64,000 nt of DNA from Delphinus delphis (GCF_949987515.2 NC_082695.1:86575604-86639603), one strand, 5' to 3'. Positions 11,000-23,251 are shown, numbered from the stretch's first letter. Notes: generated by a model from the sequence alone, not told the origin. Numbers and translations are program-made.

Positions 11000-12165
11000 T
11001 GTGTTGAGGGCAGTGCCTGCAGCCGGAAGGCGGTGTTCTTTGTTGTGACAGGAGCTAAAAGAGCACAAGGGGGAGGAAGCCTTCAGGCACCACAAGAGAC
11101 AGGACAAGGCCGAACCAGCGTCCTGTTTCCTGGATCCAGGGATCCAAGGAGGAAAACCATCAGTCGAGAGTATTTTATTTAAATGGAAAAAAGCTCTTTA
11201 AAGTAAATGGCTGGAGCCTTCCAGAAGGTGACCCAACAAAGAAGTGTTTGCATTATTGTGAGGTTTTATAACATTCAAAATGGAGCATTTCAAAGGGTTT
11301 ATTTGCAGGGCAGGATTGGGTCTAGCCTTGAGCCCTGCTGCAGTGGAGATACCTGGGGACCAAGCATTAGAGGCACTGGACACGTTTTGCTAGAAGAACA
11401 GCTGCTGACCAAGGGTTAGATGCCCAGTGCATTGGGAGTTTATTTGTAAATAAAATAATGAGGTTGTTTGCTCATGCTGCTGAAAATACGTAACAGCTGT
11501 AGTCAGACCTCCATGCAGAGCTGTAATTAAAACTTGCAAGTAAAAACCAGTAACGATAATATTTTATATAGTGTATAATTATATTTAATATAATATATAT
11601 AATTATATAAATAATACAAATATATTCATAATATAAATAATATATAATTATATTTTATATAATTATCTTAATAATAATATTATTAAGAAACAAACAAAAA
11701 CCCTCGCAAGCATCTTTGCTGGCATGGGAGGAGTTGTCGTGCCGGTTTTGGATCACAGACCCCTTAGGTTAGTTCCCTTGTCGGGGTCCTAATTACTCTC
11801 TTCTGAGGTAGAGGGAGGTGGTAATAAAATAATGTATCAGTTTTGTGTGGCTGGAGAATGTAGTCTCACTGCTGTTTAGCATTGCACAGATAATATGTTT
11901 AGAGAGAATTGTATTATTTTACTTACCTTGGGTTTCCATAAAACTATTTAAAGGAATGGACAAGGGCCATGTTTGACCCAGCAGGTAAATCTGTAAGACT
12001 GTGCAGCATACATGTGTGTGTGACTGTGCATGTGTGTTAGAGAAGTAGAGTGAATAGGACAAAAGAAGCAGATCACTGGTTTAATAAGTCATATTTGAAA
12101 AGAGAATTCTAGGTGCTCAAGCCCAGTATCTCCTTATGACCACTGGCCATTGCCTGGACCTTCCT
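11000..12165. other. Unassigned sequence with an AT-rich tract
   Basis: No gene is recognised. Positions 11,555-11,695 are almost pure A/T, built from variants of TATAATTATAT, and would unwind easily. A TG-rich stretch near 12,010-12,040 is a weak microsatellite. Confidence 0.5.
11555..11695. repeat. AT-rich low-complexity tract
   Basis: About 140 bases contain repeated ATAATTATAT/ATATAAATAATA words with many short self-complementary segments and almost no G or C. This is a typical fragile, slippage-prone satellite-like tract in an intergenic region. Confidence 0.8.
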
Positions 12166-12169
12166 TGCA

Positions 12170-12535
12170 CACCTCAGCTCTGATGACTGAGATGTCTGAT
12201 GACTTGTTTGCTGCTGCCTGACCCTTTCGCTCAGCACTCACCGGCCTCTCTGGGTTCTCACCTCTCCGTGTCAGTTCTCACTCTCACCTGCTTCCCCATC
12301 ACACCAAGCCTCCAGTGGTTTCCTGAGAGAGGCACAGCCCTCACACCTCCACTTCTTTCCTGTGCTTTCCTCTCTGCCTGCAAAGTCCTTCCCCGTTTCT
12401 CTGTCTCTGTAGCACTTGCACCTGGTACCTATTTCCTCTTGACCCTGAACTAAACCGGGATACCATTGAGGGCCCGAACAGTGTCGTCGTTATCCTTGGA
12501 TACTTGGTACCTAGAGAATTAATACCCAAGGAGTG
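12170..12535 (+). repeat. L2-like LINE fragment
   Basis: The C/T-rich text (CTCACTCTCACCTGCTTCCC... TTTCCTCTCTGCCTGCAAAGTCC) followed by CATTGAGGGCCCGAACAGTGTC matches the L2 3' region (a degraded coding end, then CCATGAGGGCAGGGACCATGTC-like UTR). It is too diverged to retain an ORF. Confidence 0.55.
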
Positions 12536-12756
12536 CTGGGAACAGGTGGGCTAGCAAGACTGCAGTGGCTTTCTCCTAGGTCCTCACGTCCCTCGCAACT
12601 CAGCTCATGGAAGCACAGGATCCTATCTAGTTCACCTGTATAAATTTCTCACTGTAGACAGTAAGTTCTCAACTAATATTTATCATTGAAAAAAAAAACC
12701 TTGAGGCACCTGGGCTAGTGCCCGGAGTAAGGTGAAGACCTGATAAACATTGAACA

Positions 12757-12913
12757 ATGGATGAAGAAGAACCAGCCAATGAAGATCACCAAATGGAATG
12801 TTCTTTTTGTGTTAAATCACCTCCTGGGAGCAGCAAGCAGGGCCTCTGCAAGGTGGCTGACTTCATGATGTATCGAAAATCCCAGCCTTCAAAACAAAGT
12901 GCTAAACTTCAAG
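12757..12913 (+). other. Possible exon-like ORF, family not recognised
   Basis: An open frame starts at ATG 12757 with an acidic MDEEEPANEDHQ and a CSFC motif. At 12913 the sequence CAAG|GTAATA resembles a splice donor, although the frame itself stays open to 13,032. No upstream acceptor or promoter is clear. It could be a short coding exon, a decayed retrocopy or chance. I cannot assign a function. Confidence 0.18.
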
Positions 12914-13032
12914 GTAATATTTTCAGAAAAGATGACTTTTATACGGGTTGTGTGTTTAAATACATTGAGTTTCCAATTAGAAAAAAGAACACAATCTGGA
13001 TAAACCAACAGTGCATTAGAGCAATGCTTTGA

Positions 13033-13720
13033 GACACTGGCCTGAGAATTAGGCTGAATCCGCATTGTCAGCTATAACACATTTCATCCTTATTGATCAT
13101 ATGATCCAGAAAAGAACTGTTTGTGGTGCAAGGAGAAAAAAGTACTTCTCTTGGAAAACCTGAAATTTCATAATCCCCCAAGACATACTTGTAATACTTT
13201 TCCCTGTAAGAAACAAACCTGACTGGAGTCTTTCTTGACCCTGTGGAGTTGTGACCTCATGGGTGACGCCGACCTACTCTGTATCTGACTGCAGCACCGC
13301 TTCTTCAGAACATGATCTACACCAGACACGACGCATGTTTCTGTACTAGTCCAGTGGTGATTCCAGGACGTGCTTTAAAATAAGGATGAGTGCTTGGTTT
13401 ATGAAGAGGAAGACAAAAGCAGTTCACCAAAACAGAGCATGAACATCTTCTGTAACTTCACTACTTACTGATCACTCACATTTTCTCGCCAGGTTATTAT
13501 CTTATGAACCAGAGAAGGAAACAGGTTCCACTTATTCTGAATAGTGATGCCTGTGAAAGTCGTAATACCCTGATGTTCATGCCTCAACGGAAAGCTATGT
13601 CATTAACGTTTTTTGTAAAAAAAATTTTAAATATGCATTTACTTCTTATATCTCATTCTGTCCAAATACAATTGTTTGTGTGATGGAACTCATACCATAT
13701 ATAAAATTCTGTAGTGTTTT
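13033..13720. other. Unassigned unique sequence
   Basis: No gene or clear repeat family is recognised. The A/T-rich text includes GTTTTTTGTAAAAAAAATTTTAAA near 13,610-13,630. Confidence 0.45.
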
Positions 13721-13724
13721 TAAG

Positions 13725-14222
13725 ATTGTTATTTTGAAATAATGGGAGACTCATGGGAAGTTGTAAACATAGTACAGAGAGCTGTACTCAGCACTCAGTT
13801 CCCCCAGTGCTTACATCATACCTAACTATGGTACAGTGTCAAGGCCAGGAAAGTAACACTTGTACAACATGTGTGTAGTTCTAACCCACCTTCTCACATG
13901 TGTGTTTTCATGTCACCACCTGCACAGTCAACACGCAGAGCTGGTCCATTGCAGAGCCCCTCTGGCTGTTGCTATAGAGTCCCACCTGCGAGCCTGCTCC
14001 CACCATTCCCAGCCCCTGGCAGACAGTAATCTGTTCTCCATTGCTGAGCTGTTGTTACTTCAAGAGTGTTATGTAAACGGGATCCTATTATTTGAATTTT
14101 TGACATCGTTTTTTAATCAGCATAATGCCCTTTGCATATGGTTGGGTCACATTTATTGAATCCACTCTCTTGGTCTTGCCTTTTAACTGGTATATTTGGA
14201 CCGTTTATGTTTGATGTAAGCT
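13725..14222 (-). mobile_element. Old L1-like LINE fragment (3' ORF2 region, reverse)
   Basis: Read on the minus strand, the order of segments matches the L1 3' region; on the plus strand it shows GGGAAGTTGTAAACATAGTAC, CATAATGCCCTTTGCAT and TTTTTTAATCAGCATAATG. It is heavily mutated and has no ORF. Family assignment within L1M is uncertain. Confidence 0.5.
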
Positions 14223-14224
14223 CA

Positions 14225-14734
14225 TCCAGTGGAGCCTAAGAAGGGCTCAGAGTCAGTGTGTGTTCTCCCAGAATACTGCTGAACTGACATATTTGCAGCC
14301 CTGGGTGCCTGGCCTCACTTGGGACGGATAGTGCCACCCGGGACTTTAATATTTTTTAATTTACTGAGTCCAGTTACCCTGCAGCAGTTGAGAAGATCTG
14401 ATAAAGGTTACTTCCTCCCTCCCTCTCCAACCCTCAGGGGAAAAAAAATACAGAAATCCTACCAATCTTTTAAAAGGAAGCAAACAACCTTTTTGGACGT
14501 CCTTTGAACTCCTGCCGAAGTAGTGCCCTGTTGGCCTGTTTTTTTGCGCGTCCGTCCACCCATGAGCGAGAAGCTGTGTGGCCGCCGCTTGTGGCTGAGG
14601 TGCCCCCTGCTGCCAGGCCCGCAGAGGCTCCCAGGGCTGCAGTGGGCCAGCCCCACAATCAAGTCCATGCTCCACAGGCCTCCTACAAAGACCCAGTGGC
14701 CTGGAGGCCTCCGAAACAAAGGTTGCAATGTAGA
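14225..14734. other. Unassigned sequence left of an MLT1-like LTR
   Basis: Several ORFs overlap on both strands (14,459-15,082 minus is longest), but these arise from the GC-rich LTR next door and show no domain. Nothing functional is recognised. Confidence 0.45.
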
Positions 14735-15215
14735 TTCATTCCCTATGGCTGCTGCAGCAGGTGACACAAACTTGTTGGTGTAAAAGAGCAGAAGTTTGTT
14801 CTCTCCCGGTTCTGGTGGCCAGAGCTCCAAACCAAGGCACCTGCGGGGCCACGCTCCCCCCAGAGGCTCTCGGGGAGGATCCATCCCGGCGTCTTGCAGC
14901 CTCTGGTGGTTGCTGGCCGTCCGCGGTGTCCCTCGTCTCGTGGCTGCATCACTGTGGTCTCTGCCGCCTCGTTCCCCGTGAAGTCTGTGCCTTCCCGTGG
15001 ACCTCTCCTGCGTGGCTGTGTCTTCTTGTGGCCTCCTCGTCTCTGCGTCTGTGTCCAAACCTCCCTCTTCTCGTGAGGACACCAGGCTTTGGATTAGGGC
15101 TCATCCTGATCCAGCGGGACCTGGTCGTCACTGGATTGTATCTTTAGAGACCCTGTTTCCAAATAAGGTCACGTCCTGAGGTTCTGGGTGTTGTGCATTT
15201 GGAGCACACACGGCT
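14735..15215 (-). mobile_element. MLT1-like ERVL-MaLR solo LTR
   Basis: In reverse complement the order is that of MLT1: an AATGTGACC/TTATTTGG-like region (here CAAATAAGGTCACGTCCTGAG at about 15,158), GGTGTCCTCACGAG, then GTGTCCAAACC and, at the far end, TTTGTGTCACCTGCTGCAGCAGCC replacing the canonical GCCATAACAAAGTACCACA segment. CpG content is high for an old LTR. No internal viral genes are present, so it is a solo LTR. Confidence 0.65.
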
Positions 15216-16185
15216 CCCGGGCAGAGGGGGGACGGCGGTGGCAGACTCTGCCCCTCCTGGAGGGCGCCCCGTGCCGCAAGTGCAGTGGTGGGAAGGACTT
15301 GCCTTCCTGTCCTTGGTTGAGGCGCGGAACAATTTCTGGTGCTAACGTTGTACAGAATCATCCTGTAAACCTCTATCAAAAGCTTCCTGTGTGCCTGACA
15401 TTTTGCTTGGCAAAGTGCGGCGGGTACAGCAGCGCATGAAATACAGCCCTTGGCCTCAGTGGGTTTTCAGCATTTCCCCTAATGAACTGCATTCAATAGT
15501 AATAGGAAAACCAGTGATGAGAGGTGTTCTTTGGCAGACCTCCCAGTTACTGACATTTGTGGTTTGGTCGCCCGTGGCCACACACACACATACAAATGCC
15601 CTAAAATAATAATTTTTTTAAAATATCAATTCATATATTTGAGGATACAAAATATATTTCTTTGGAAATACTGGGCCCATTGAAATAGCAGCTGTGAGAA
15701 TGAAAGGCTGAAGTAGAGTGAATTTCTAATTGGTTCTTTTGTCTCAAACATTTGGAGTGAGGTGATGTGGGAGCCATGTTTCTAAATACACTGCAATATT
15801 TTGAGATATCGTGCCCTTTGTTTTCAGTCAAATAAAAAAGAAAGATATGGTTACAAACCTGAAGTTATATTAGGAAAAAATAGTCTCTGAAAATAGCAAT
15901 AAAAATCCTAGGGTGATGGCCTATTGTTTGGGTAACAACCCAGATTCTTGCGGAGGCAGAAAGGAAATTCACGTCAATAGGAACTCTTCCAGTTGCTAAG
16001 CTTCTTAGCTCCTTATTAGATTGGATACCAGAAGGCAGGTTAGTGCCAGTTGTATCTTTTGATCAGACCTGAAGCCCTCTCCACTGTCCACAGGCCTTGG
16101 CCACTCAGAATCATATTCATTTAAGTGAATCAAATTCATATAAATTATATTCATATAAATTGCTCTCTCCAGCTCTCTTTTCTTT
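15216..16185. other. Unassigned sequence
   Basis: No gene or repeat family is recognised. A short CA run (about 15,580-15,592) and A/T-rich text follow; the 72-codon ORF at 15,391-15,609 has no support. Confidence 0.45.
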
Positions 16186-16262
16186 CTCCCTTTCCACAGC
16201 CCTTCCTTCCTTCCATTCTTCCTTCCTTCTCTCTCCATTTTCTCTCAGTTCTATTCTTCTTC
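16186..16262 (+). repeat. Pyrimidine-rich (TTCC)n-like tract
   Basis: A run of C/T with irregular CTTCCTTCC units lies on the plus strand. Such strand-biased tracts can form triplex DNA. Confidence 0.75.
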
Positions 16263-18146
16263 AATTTGCCTTTTTTTCGAGAGTTACACTCAGGCCTTCC
16301 CGCAGTGGTGCAGTCATTGACATGTCTTAGTCCCACTGGCAACTCAAGGGTAGGGAGAGTTACCCAGCCCAGCCCTTCTCAGACGTCCATGTGCCCCCAG
16401 AATGACCCGTGCATCTGGCCAAAATGCAGATCTTGTCTCAAGAGGTCTGGGGTGGGCCTGAGAGTCTGCATTCTTGACGCCATTGAGGGCAAAGACAGAG
16501 ATACCCAGCGCCCCTGTGATGTTCAGGTACTTCTCATTTCCCTTCAGTGTGGAGATGGCAGCAAGGAGGTGGCTGGGGGAGGGCAGGGGCGACGTCCCAG
16601 AAGTAGGGGTCTGTGTGGGCCATGGAGGGTGTGACAGCATGGCCTGGACCTAGTCGGGGAGGAGCATCAAGGCCGGGTTTGCTTCTCTCTGGCTTGAGAC
16701 TCCAGCAGGTGACCGTCGAGGGCACGAGATGGACCCTCAGAGACCCTTAGACGGGGAACCCAGAGCGCACTGCTGGGCTCCACAGGCACCCTCCGCTCGC
16801 TGCCTCTCAGCTGTTCCCTGGTCCCTTCCGGGCTGTGGATCCGGGACCAACAAACACCCAGATTAACTGCCTGCCAGGCATTTTAAAGGGTCTTCTGAGA
16901 AGTTAAAGAGAAGTTGTGTCCGTTTGGGTCAAGAGCTTTCTATTTGAATGCAGACTGTCCACCACGATTCACGCTAAGGTCACTTAGGAAAAAAGAAGTA
17001 AGACGGAAACAGCCACTTCACTGTTGCCGATGACGCAGTGCAAGGAGCTGCACAGAAGGACTCGCCACTGACTCACCACCTGCGTCTCCTTCCTGCTGCT
17101 TAAAGTCTGTCCTCAAAGGCGTTCTCCTCAGAGCCATCGGATCCACACTGCTGGCAGCACTCACCACCCGTGACATTTCAAGTGGAAGTGACAGGGCAGT
17201 ACTTAAACAGTGGAAATTTAAAATGTTTCGATATGGATCCCTTTCCTTTCAATACAGTGACAGTGTCGTTTATATTTCTTTGCTTTGGGATTTTTTTCTT
17301 CATGTTAACAATCAAGTGATTATGATGTTATGGTTGATGCAACTTGCAAACAGTTAAAAACTAAATGCAAACAATAACTATTACCATGGCTCGTCTTGCT
17401 ACTATTGCGATGGCAGTAATTCGGGACCGTTCCTACTGCTACAGAAGAAACAAGGCAAGAAGGAAAGTGAGTCATCGCCAACTCGCTCCTTTTCGCTGCA
17501 TAGGGTAGGACGTTCCTGAGGCCAAGGTCCCAGGCGGAATTTTCTCCTGGGTGCTGTGACTAGATGGCTCCTAGTTTCTGGGACAGTCATAATTTCAGGT
17601 ACTCTGTTTTGTTCTTTTCATCATTCACATTTGGTCTTCTGGGAGTTACCAGTGACCTGTGTTCTTAGCTGCACACAGTGGCCCCATCTGATGAAGCTGA
17701 GGAGTCAGCCTTCCCCCAGCGTCTACATCCACATCTTGAAGTCTTGCCAAAGTCCAGTTATTAACGAGGCCCGAGTCTGCAGGCACTAGCTGGCTGCTTT
17801 AGGCACACGTGGAGAGAAGAAGCTGGCCGGCGTCCCAAGTCCGCCGACTTGTCCACTTGGAGAAAGGGAGAGGTAGCAGTGCAGGGCTGTGCTTCTTGGT
17901 GTCCTGTAACCTGGCTTCTGTATAGAAAATGCAGCATCATGGAGTTCTGACCAAACGGCTGAGCAGCCTGTCTCCTCTGTGGTTGGCGGAAGTCGACGTG
18001 AAATTGGTGGTTGGTAGGAAATGGAGGATGAAGGAGTAGGAGTTTGCTAAAGGGTCAAGGAAGAAAAGGACGTCCAAGCCCAAGAAGTGACATGAGTACC
18101 ATCTTGGAGCCATGATGCTGTGTGGGCGTCTGAGAAATGAAAAGTG
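16263..18146. other. Unassigned unique sequence
   Basis: About 1.9 kb shows no recognised gene. ORFs around 16,344-16,640 on the minus strand and 16,125-16,634 on the plus strand overlap and have no domain features. The middle part is moderately GC-rich. Confidence 0.45.
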
Positions 18147-18598
18147 GCCACTTGCTAGGGCTGCCATAACAAAGAGCCACAGGTTGGGGCTTAAACAGCA
18201 CGTCTATCCGGTCACAGTGCTGGAGGCTGGGAGTGCAAGATCAAGGTGTCAGAAGGGTTGGCTCCCGCTGAGGGCTGTGAAAGGGAATCTGCTTCACGCC
18301 TCTCTCTCAGCTTCTGCCGGTTTCTGGACAATCTCTGATGATCCTTGGCTTATGGACGCACCACCCTGATCTCTGCCTTCTTCACATCGTCTTCCCTCTG
18401 TGTGTATCTGTCTCTGTGTCCAAATTTCCCTATTTTGGAAGGACGCCAGTCCTAATGGATTAGAGCCCACCCCGATGACCCCATTTAAACTTGATTACCT
18501 CTCTAAAGACCCTGTCTCCAAATAAGGTCACATTCTGAGGTCCTGGGAGTTAGGATGACAACGTTTCTTTCTGGGGGACACAATTAAACTCATAATAG
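18147..18598 (-). mobile_element. MLT1-like ERVL-MaLR solo LTR
   Basis: The plus-strand text shows the reverse complement of MLT1: GCTAGGGCTGCCATAACAAA, GCTTAAACAGCACG, GTGCAAGATCAAGGTGTCAG, CTGTGTCCAAATTTCC, ATTAGAGCCCACCCCGATGA and CAAATAAGGTCACATTCTGA. Nearly full length and without viral coding sequence, it is a solo LTR. Confidence 0.8.
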
Positions 18599-18599
18599 G

Positions 18600-19304
18600 A
18601 ATTTAAGAAGAGTTTGGAATGTGCAAGGAAAGGCTGGAGTTACGGCTTCATATGCAATGCTGAGGAGTTTAGCGTCTATAGTGAAAGCTCTGGAAACCAG
18701 CAAAAGCTTTTAAGCAGAAGAATGACATGATTGCATCTATGTTTTAGAGAATAGCCCTGTCCTGGGCAGATTACCCTGGAGCAGGGGGCAGCATACTTAA
18801 CAGGATGGACCCCAGGTGCTGGAGGTCCAGGCATGGGCTGCTGCAGTAGGAATAGAAAGAGAAGGGACAAATTTTCAGAGATTTTAAAAGGGAATCGATA
18901 GAGCATGGTAACCCATCAGATGACTACATGGAGATATTAAAGTAAGTAATGAAAAAGTGTCTATCGTGGTCTCTCTGGGGCAGGACCAAAGGTGGGGAAA
19001 GTGGGTGGTCCAGAGATTAGGTTTCCAAGGGTCCCCAGGAAGGGCTGGTGGAACAGTCTTGAAGTACAGAGGAGAAGGGGCACATGAGTACAAGCTGTAG
19101 ACGGGTCACTGAGGTGGAACCAGATTGATAACTCACCGCGTAGGCCTGGAGGGGCCCAGGAGGAGATGAGAGACAGGCTGCAGTGGTCCCAGCTCACACT
19201 GCTCCCCAGTCCTCTGGAGAAGGGGTGTTGTGATGTAGGCTTGCTCGGGTAGAGGTGCGCCGGCAGTTTCACGACTTGGTTTAATGTCCCTGGAAGTTCT
19301 GTGG
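18600..19304. other. Unassigned sequence, probably old repeat at left
   Basis: Positions 18,640-18,870 (GGAGTTTAGCGTCTATAGTG, AAGCAGAAGAATGACATGAT) resemble an ancient mammalian interspersed repeat, but I cannot name the family. The remainder is not recognised; minus ORFs at 18,884-19,372 have no domain. Confidence 0.4.
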
Positions 19305-19567
19305 GTTTTTTTGGCTTTCTCTAGTTGCGGCGAGCGGGGGCTACTCTTCGTTGCGGTGTGCGGGCTTCTCACTGCGGTGGCTTCTCTTGTTGCCGAGCAC
19401 AGGCTCCGGGAGCACAGGCTTTGGTAGTTGCGGCACGCACGCTCAGTAGTTGTGACTTACGGGCTTAGTTGCTCCGCGGCATGTGGGATCTTCCAGGACC
19501 AGGGATCGAACCTGTGTTCCCTGCATTGGCAGGCGGATTCTTAACCACTGCGCCACCAGGGAAGTCC
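19305..19567 (-). mobile_element. CHR-type SINE, reverse orientation
   Basis: In reverse complement it starts GGACTTCCCTGGTGGCGCAG, carries GTTCGATCCCTGG as B-box and ends in the tRNA-unrelated CTAGAGAAAGCC segment and an A-rich tail. The modules AACTACTGAG and GCCGCAACTACC are diverged. Confidence 0.9.
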
Positions 19568-19587
19568 AAGCTCTGTGTTTTGAGGCC

Positions 19588-19716
19588 TTTTTTTTTTTTC
19601 TTTTTTTGGGCCGCGCCACGTGGCATGTGGGATCTTGGTTCCCTGACTAGGGATTGAACCCATGCCCCCAGAGTGGAAGCTCAGAATCTTAACCACTGGA
19701 CCGCCAGGGAAATCCC
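19588..19716 (-). mobile_element. CHR-type SINE, short form, reverse orientation
   Basis: GGGATTTCCCTGGCGGTCCAG (reverse complement) begins a short element with B-box GGTTCAATCCC and the ending GGCGCGGCCCAAAAA, similar to the copy at 3,390. It lies only 20 bases from the previous SINE, forming a same-orientation pair. Confidence 0.88.
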
Positions 19717-19769
19717 GAGGACACTTTTCGAAAGTCGTACAAGTTATGATTGAAGAAGATCTCTAGCTC

Positions 19770-20155
19770 GTTGTGATGTTTAGTTGTATGTGTCAGCTTG
19801 GCTTGGTGAGGGTGTCAGACTTTATTCTGGGTGTTCTGTGAGGGTGTTTTTTGGATGGGATTTACATTAAAATCATTTAACATTTAATGGACTTTGAGTA
19901 AAGAGATTACCCTCCATTATGTGGTGGGTCTCATCCAATCAGTTGAAGGCCTTAATAGAAAAAGACTGCCCTTCTGAGAGGAAGATATTCTGCCACCTGA
20001 CAGCTCCCCTGGGTCCCCAGCCCGCCGTCCTACATTGTAGATTTTTGGGCCTTCCGGGCCTCCATAATCATGTGAGCCAATTCCTTAAAATAAATCTCTC
20101 TCGATACGCACATCCTGTTAGTTCTGTTTCTCTACCCTGGCCAATACACACATCA
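19770..20155 (+). mobile_element. LTR-like ancient repeat
   Basis: The order TATGTGTCAGCTTGGCTTGG, TGGACTTTGAGTAAAGAG, TCATCCAATCAGTTGAAGG, TAATAGAAAAAGACTG, CCAATTCCTTAAAATAAATC and GTTCTGTTTCTCT belongs to a well known placental interspersed family, LTR-like with an AATAAA polyadenylation signal. I am unsure of its exact name (MLT or MER class). No internal genes are present. Confidence 0.65.
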
Positions 20156-21480
20156 TCTTGATCGGTCTTAAATGTAGCTCTATTTCCTCAACCCAAAATG
20201 AAGGTATAAATTTAAATGATTGGATTAAAAGGAAAGGTGTTAAAAAGCAACATTTTTTTTAAAAAAAGTATATTAAAAAATACGTTTTGTGTGCTAGGAC
20301 CTCTTAGCACCAACCAGTGATAGCTATCGTGTCTTTTCCTTCCTGCAGTTCACAGGTGCGCCCCCCACATACACCTAGGGCCTGGATAGAGGGCCAGGGC
20401 TGCTGCTGAAACTCTCCTGTTGAAAACACGATCATCCAGCACCGTTGTCGCCTTGCCCACCGAGGGCAGAGTTGGTGGAGATCTGCACAACCACTCTAGT
20501 CTTTGGCCTGTGGTGGTCATGAGAAGGGGCTGCCAGAAAGCAGTGAGTGGGTGCAACGTTCATTGAGAGTTTCCAAGGAAAAGCCCTCAAAACGAGGAGG
20601 AACAGCAGGTATATCAGTTGGAAAGAGGACACGGTTAGCACGTTAGATGCAGCGGCCCTGCCTAATAAAATGCATAAATAGACCAATAAAATGCATAAAC
20701 AGACCAACAAAATGCAAGCACAGTGCAGGAAGTACTTACTGAGCGTGGCCATCGGGAGGCGCCGGAGGATGAGAAAGGGAGAGACTGCCGTTCTGAGGCC
20801 TTAAAACGTGCTTCCCTCCGCGTAGGGAACCATGAGCCCCAGGGCTGTCGTTTACTAGCTGACTGTTCCCTTCTGCCTGTGTCTAGGCTAACCGGCACCA
20901 GCTTTAATGGTCCAGGCAAGATCAGAACTCTCCGCGCTTTCCTTTGGAACATCTTTCAAGTGGCTAAGGGTAATGATGATTCATTTATTTATTTAAAAAA
21001 TATTTTGGATAGTTTAGAAAAGGGTGGGAAAACCTACCAAAATATTCATAATCAAGTAGTAAATGGAAAAGTACACGATAACAGTGTACATAGTAAGTCC
21101 TGAATTAAAAAAAAAAAATTGTCCCCATATGCTCAGCCTTTTATGGCTGGTGAGATCACAGGGCTTATTTATTTCTTCTTTTTGCTCATGTGAATTTTCT
21201 TCAATGAGATGTATTCATTTGTAATAAGGAAAAACTTACAATCTTCTAAAAGATCAAAAAGAGGCTTAAATTGTTTATAGAACCGTGAAGTATTTATATT
21301 TCAACGAGCTCAGCATTAGGAAAGAATTCATCTAAAATGGAAAACTGTGCACATAAACGTATAAACAACTGGACCCGGGAAGGAGGTCCACTGTGGCGCG
21401 CATCCACGGAAACCCCGGTTCTGGAAATGTTCCTCACGGACCTGGTCCCGAGGGAGGCTCAAAGACTCGGCTGACAGAAC
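20156..21480. other. Unassigned unique sequence
   Basis: No gene is recognised. An imperfect short duplication occurs at 20,667-20,712 (AATAAAATGCATAAATAGACC / AAAATGCATAAACAGACC). A 126-codon plus ORF (20,723-21,103) shows no domain. Confidence 0.45.
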
Positions 21481-22235
21481 CTTTGCCATTCAAAGTAAGG
21501 CTTCTAGTATCGCCACAACCAGTGCTGCTTCTTCATCATGAAAATTGAGGGGATGTTTCAGCTCTGACCTCAGAATCGTAAATGTGGACCCCCACCCCCG
21601 AGCCTCCCTCCTCTGTGCGAGCCCTTCCCTCCCCAGGCCCAGCAGCCGTCCATGTGGAGAGGCACGGCCCCTTGGCAGTACTTCTCGCCCCTGGGTCTCA
21701 CCCTCATGGAGCTCCGTGGCACTCAGGCGCTCCCGCCGCTTTATGAAATGCGTTTGCACAGGTGCGGTGGGCGGGGATGGAGCTGCTCTCGCTGGTACCA
21801 AAGGGAGGCCTGGATCCTCCTGGCTCTGACCTAACCCAGCCAGCCAGCCCTGGGCCCGCAACTCGCAACCCAGCCGCGCGGCTTCGCCCAGCCCGTCGGT
21901 GGTGCGTGGAAGCCAAGCCGCGCCGCCCATGAGACACTCTCCCGGGGTCTGTGGGACTCAGCTTGTCAGAGCCGAACGTTCACGAGGGATTTTAACTCCC
22001 CAGAGGTAACACAGGCCTGAAAGGGATCCTAGGCCTTGCAACGAGTCTTCTCCACTGAGATCCTGGTCCCAGTGCAGGTGGAGGTGACTTGGCAGCTCCC
22101 TGGGGCAGCACTCCCCGTGGGGGTCACACTGTGGTCACAGACACATGGTGACATCTACGTCATGCCCTCCTAGGACCACACCTGTAGGATAATGCTCCGC
22201 AGTAAGTTCACTCACAGCTTCATAGGTGTGATTTC
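21481..22235. other. GC-rich unassigned sequence
   Basis: Moderately GC- and CpG-rich around 21,580-21,950, with opposing ORFs of 94 and 146 codons that look like base-composition effects. No promoter motif cluster comparable with the three islands was seen. Confidence 0.4.
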
Positions 22236-22559
22236 TTCTCCATTTGAAAAGGTTACGGACAATACAAACAGTAGAAATGTTTGCTAACCTGGTTTATTTC
22301 AAGATACTATATATTTTGTCATAAGTTTAAAAAATTCTTTAAATAGTCATTCATCTCTTGTATTTGGAAAAAGGTTTAACTTCATGTGAAAACCAAGCCT
22401 TAAACAAATACAAAATACTGCACGTGCACGTGTGCAGCTGAATGAGTTCCACCCACAGGGGGAGACCTACACCAATAGATGCTAGTGGTCCTACCATCTA
22501 GGAGCCACCTGGATAGCAGGTAGTTCTCCATCTCATTGAGCTACCTGCCTGGAAACCTC

Positions 22560-22930
22560 TTTAGTGATGACTTATTACTGATACAGTAGCCTTCAGACGT
22601 TAGATCCACTTTCGTCAATACATTTAAAGCCCCGTTTCCCAGTATAGACCTGCAATGGTTTGCTTCAAGCTGTACTCATGGCGTGGTTCCAGTCCTGCCC
22701 ATTTCCAGGCAAAGCAGTGAGTAATGACCCACTAGTGTGGCAACATCCAGGACTGTGGTAACTTAAAATTGCTTAATTTAATTGATAGCTTCTCCTGATG
22801 AGCCTGTGACATTACTACCCAGGAGGGCTGGGCAGAATTAATTAGGTGAGGGAGGAGATTCCAACAGAACCATGAGTGATTGTGATCTTTTGAAAAAATT
22901 AGGTTTTTTCCTCCAGGTCACTATGAACGT
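22560..22930. promoter_or_regulatory. Candidate non-coding regulatory element rich in homeobox-type TAAT sites
   Basis: The stretch holds TTAATTTAATTGATAG (about 22,774) and GAATTAATTAGGTGAGG (about 22,836) in otherwise mixed-complexity text without repeat features. Closely spaced TAAT cores are typical of homeodomain-bound enhancers, but conservation cannot be judged here. Confidence 0.2.
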
Positions 22931-23250
22931 AAATGACAACCTCAGAAATGATAAGGTCACTCCACTTTTCAAATTTGAAAGGAAGACTGAAAGTATTTGG
23001 GGGACATAAGACTTGCTTAGTGGGAGGGGCTGCTCGTGTGGTGATGTTCAAGCAACCCAAGAGCGGCCAGTCCAGTGGGCAGGAGCCCGTCCCCTCGGGA
23101 CACAGGCCCCGTGGGTGGTGCGTCCTCCGGCCCTGGACACGCTTTTAGAAATGAAACTGTCCTCAAAAGGGCGGGTCGTCACCTCGTCATCAACGTGATG
23201 GCTCCCTTGCCTCTAAACACCAGCAGCACTTTTGGGTTTTTTGTTTGTTC
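22931..23250. other. Unassigned sequence left of a SINE
   Basis: No gene or repeat family is recognised. Short ORFs on both strands show no feature. Confidence 0.4.
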
Positions 23251-23251
23251 G

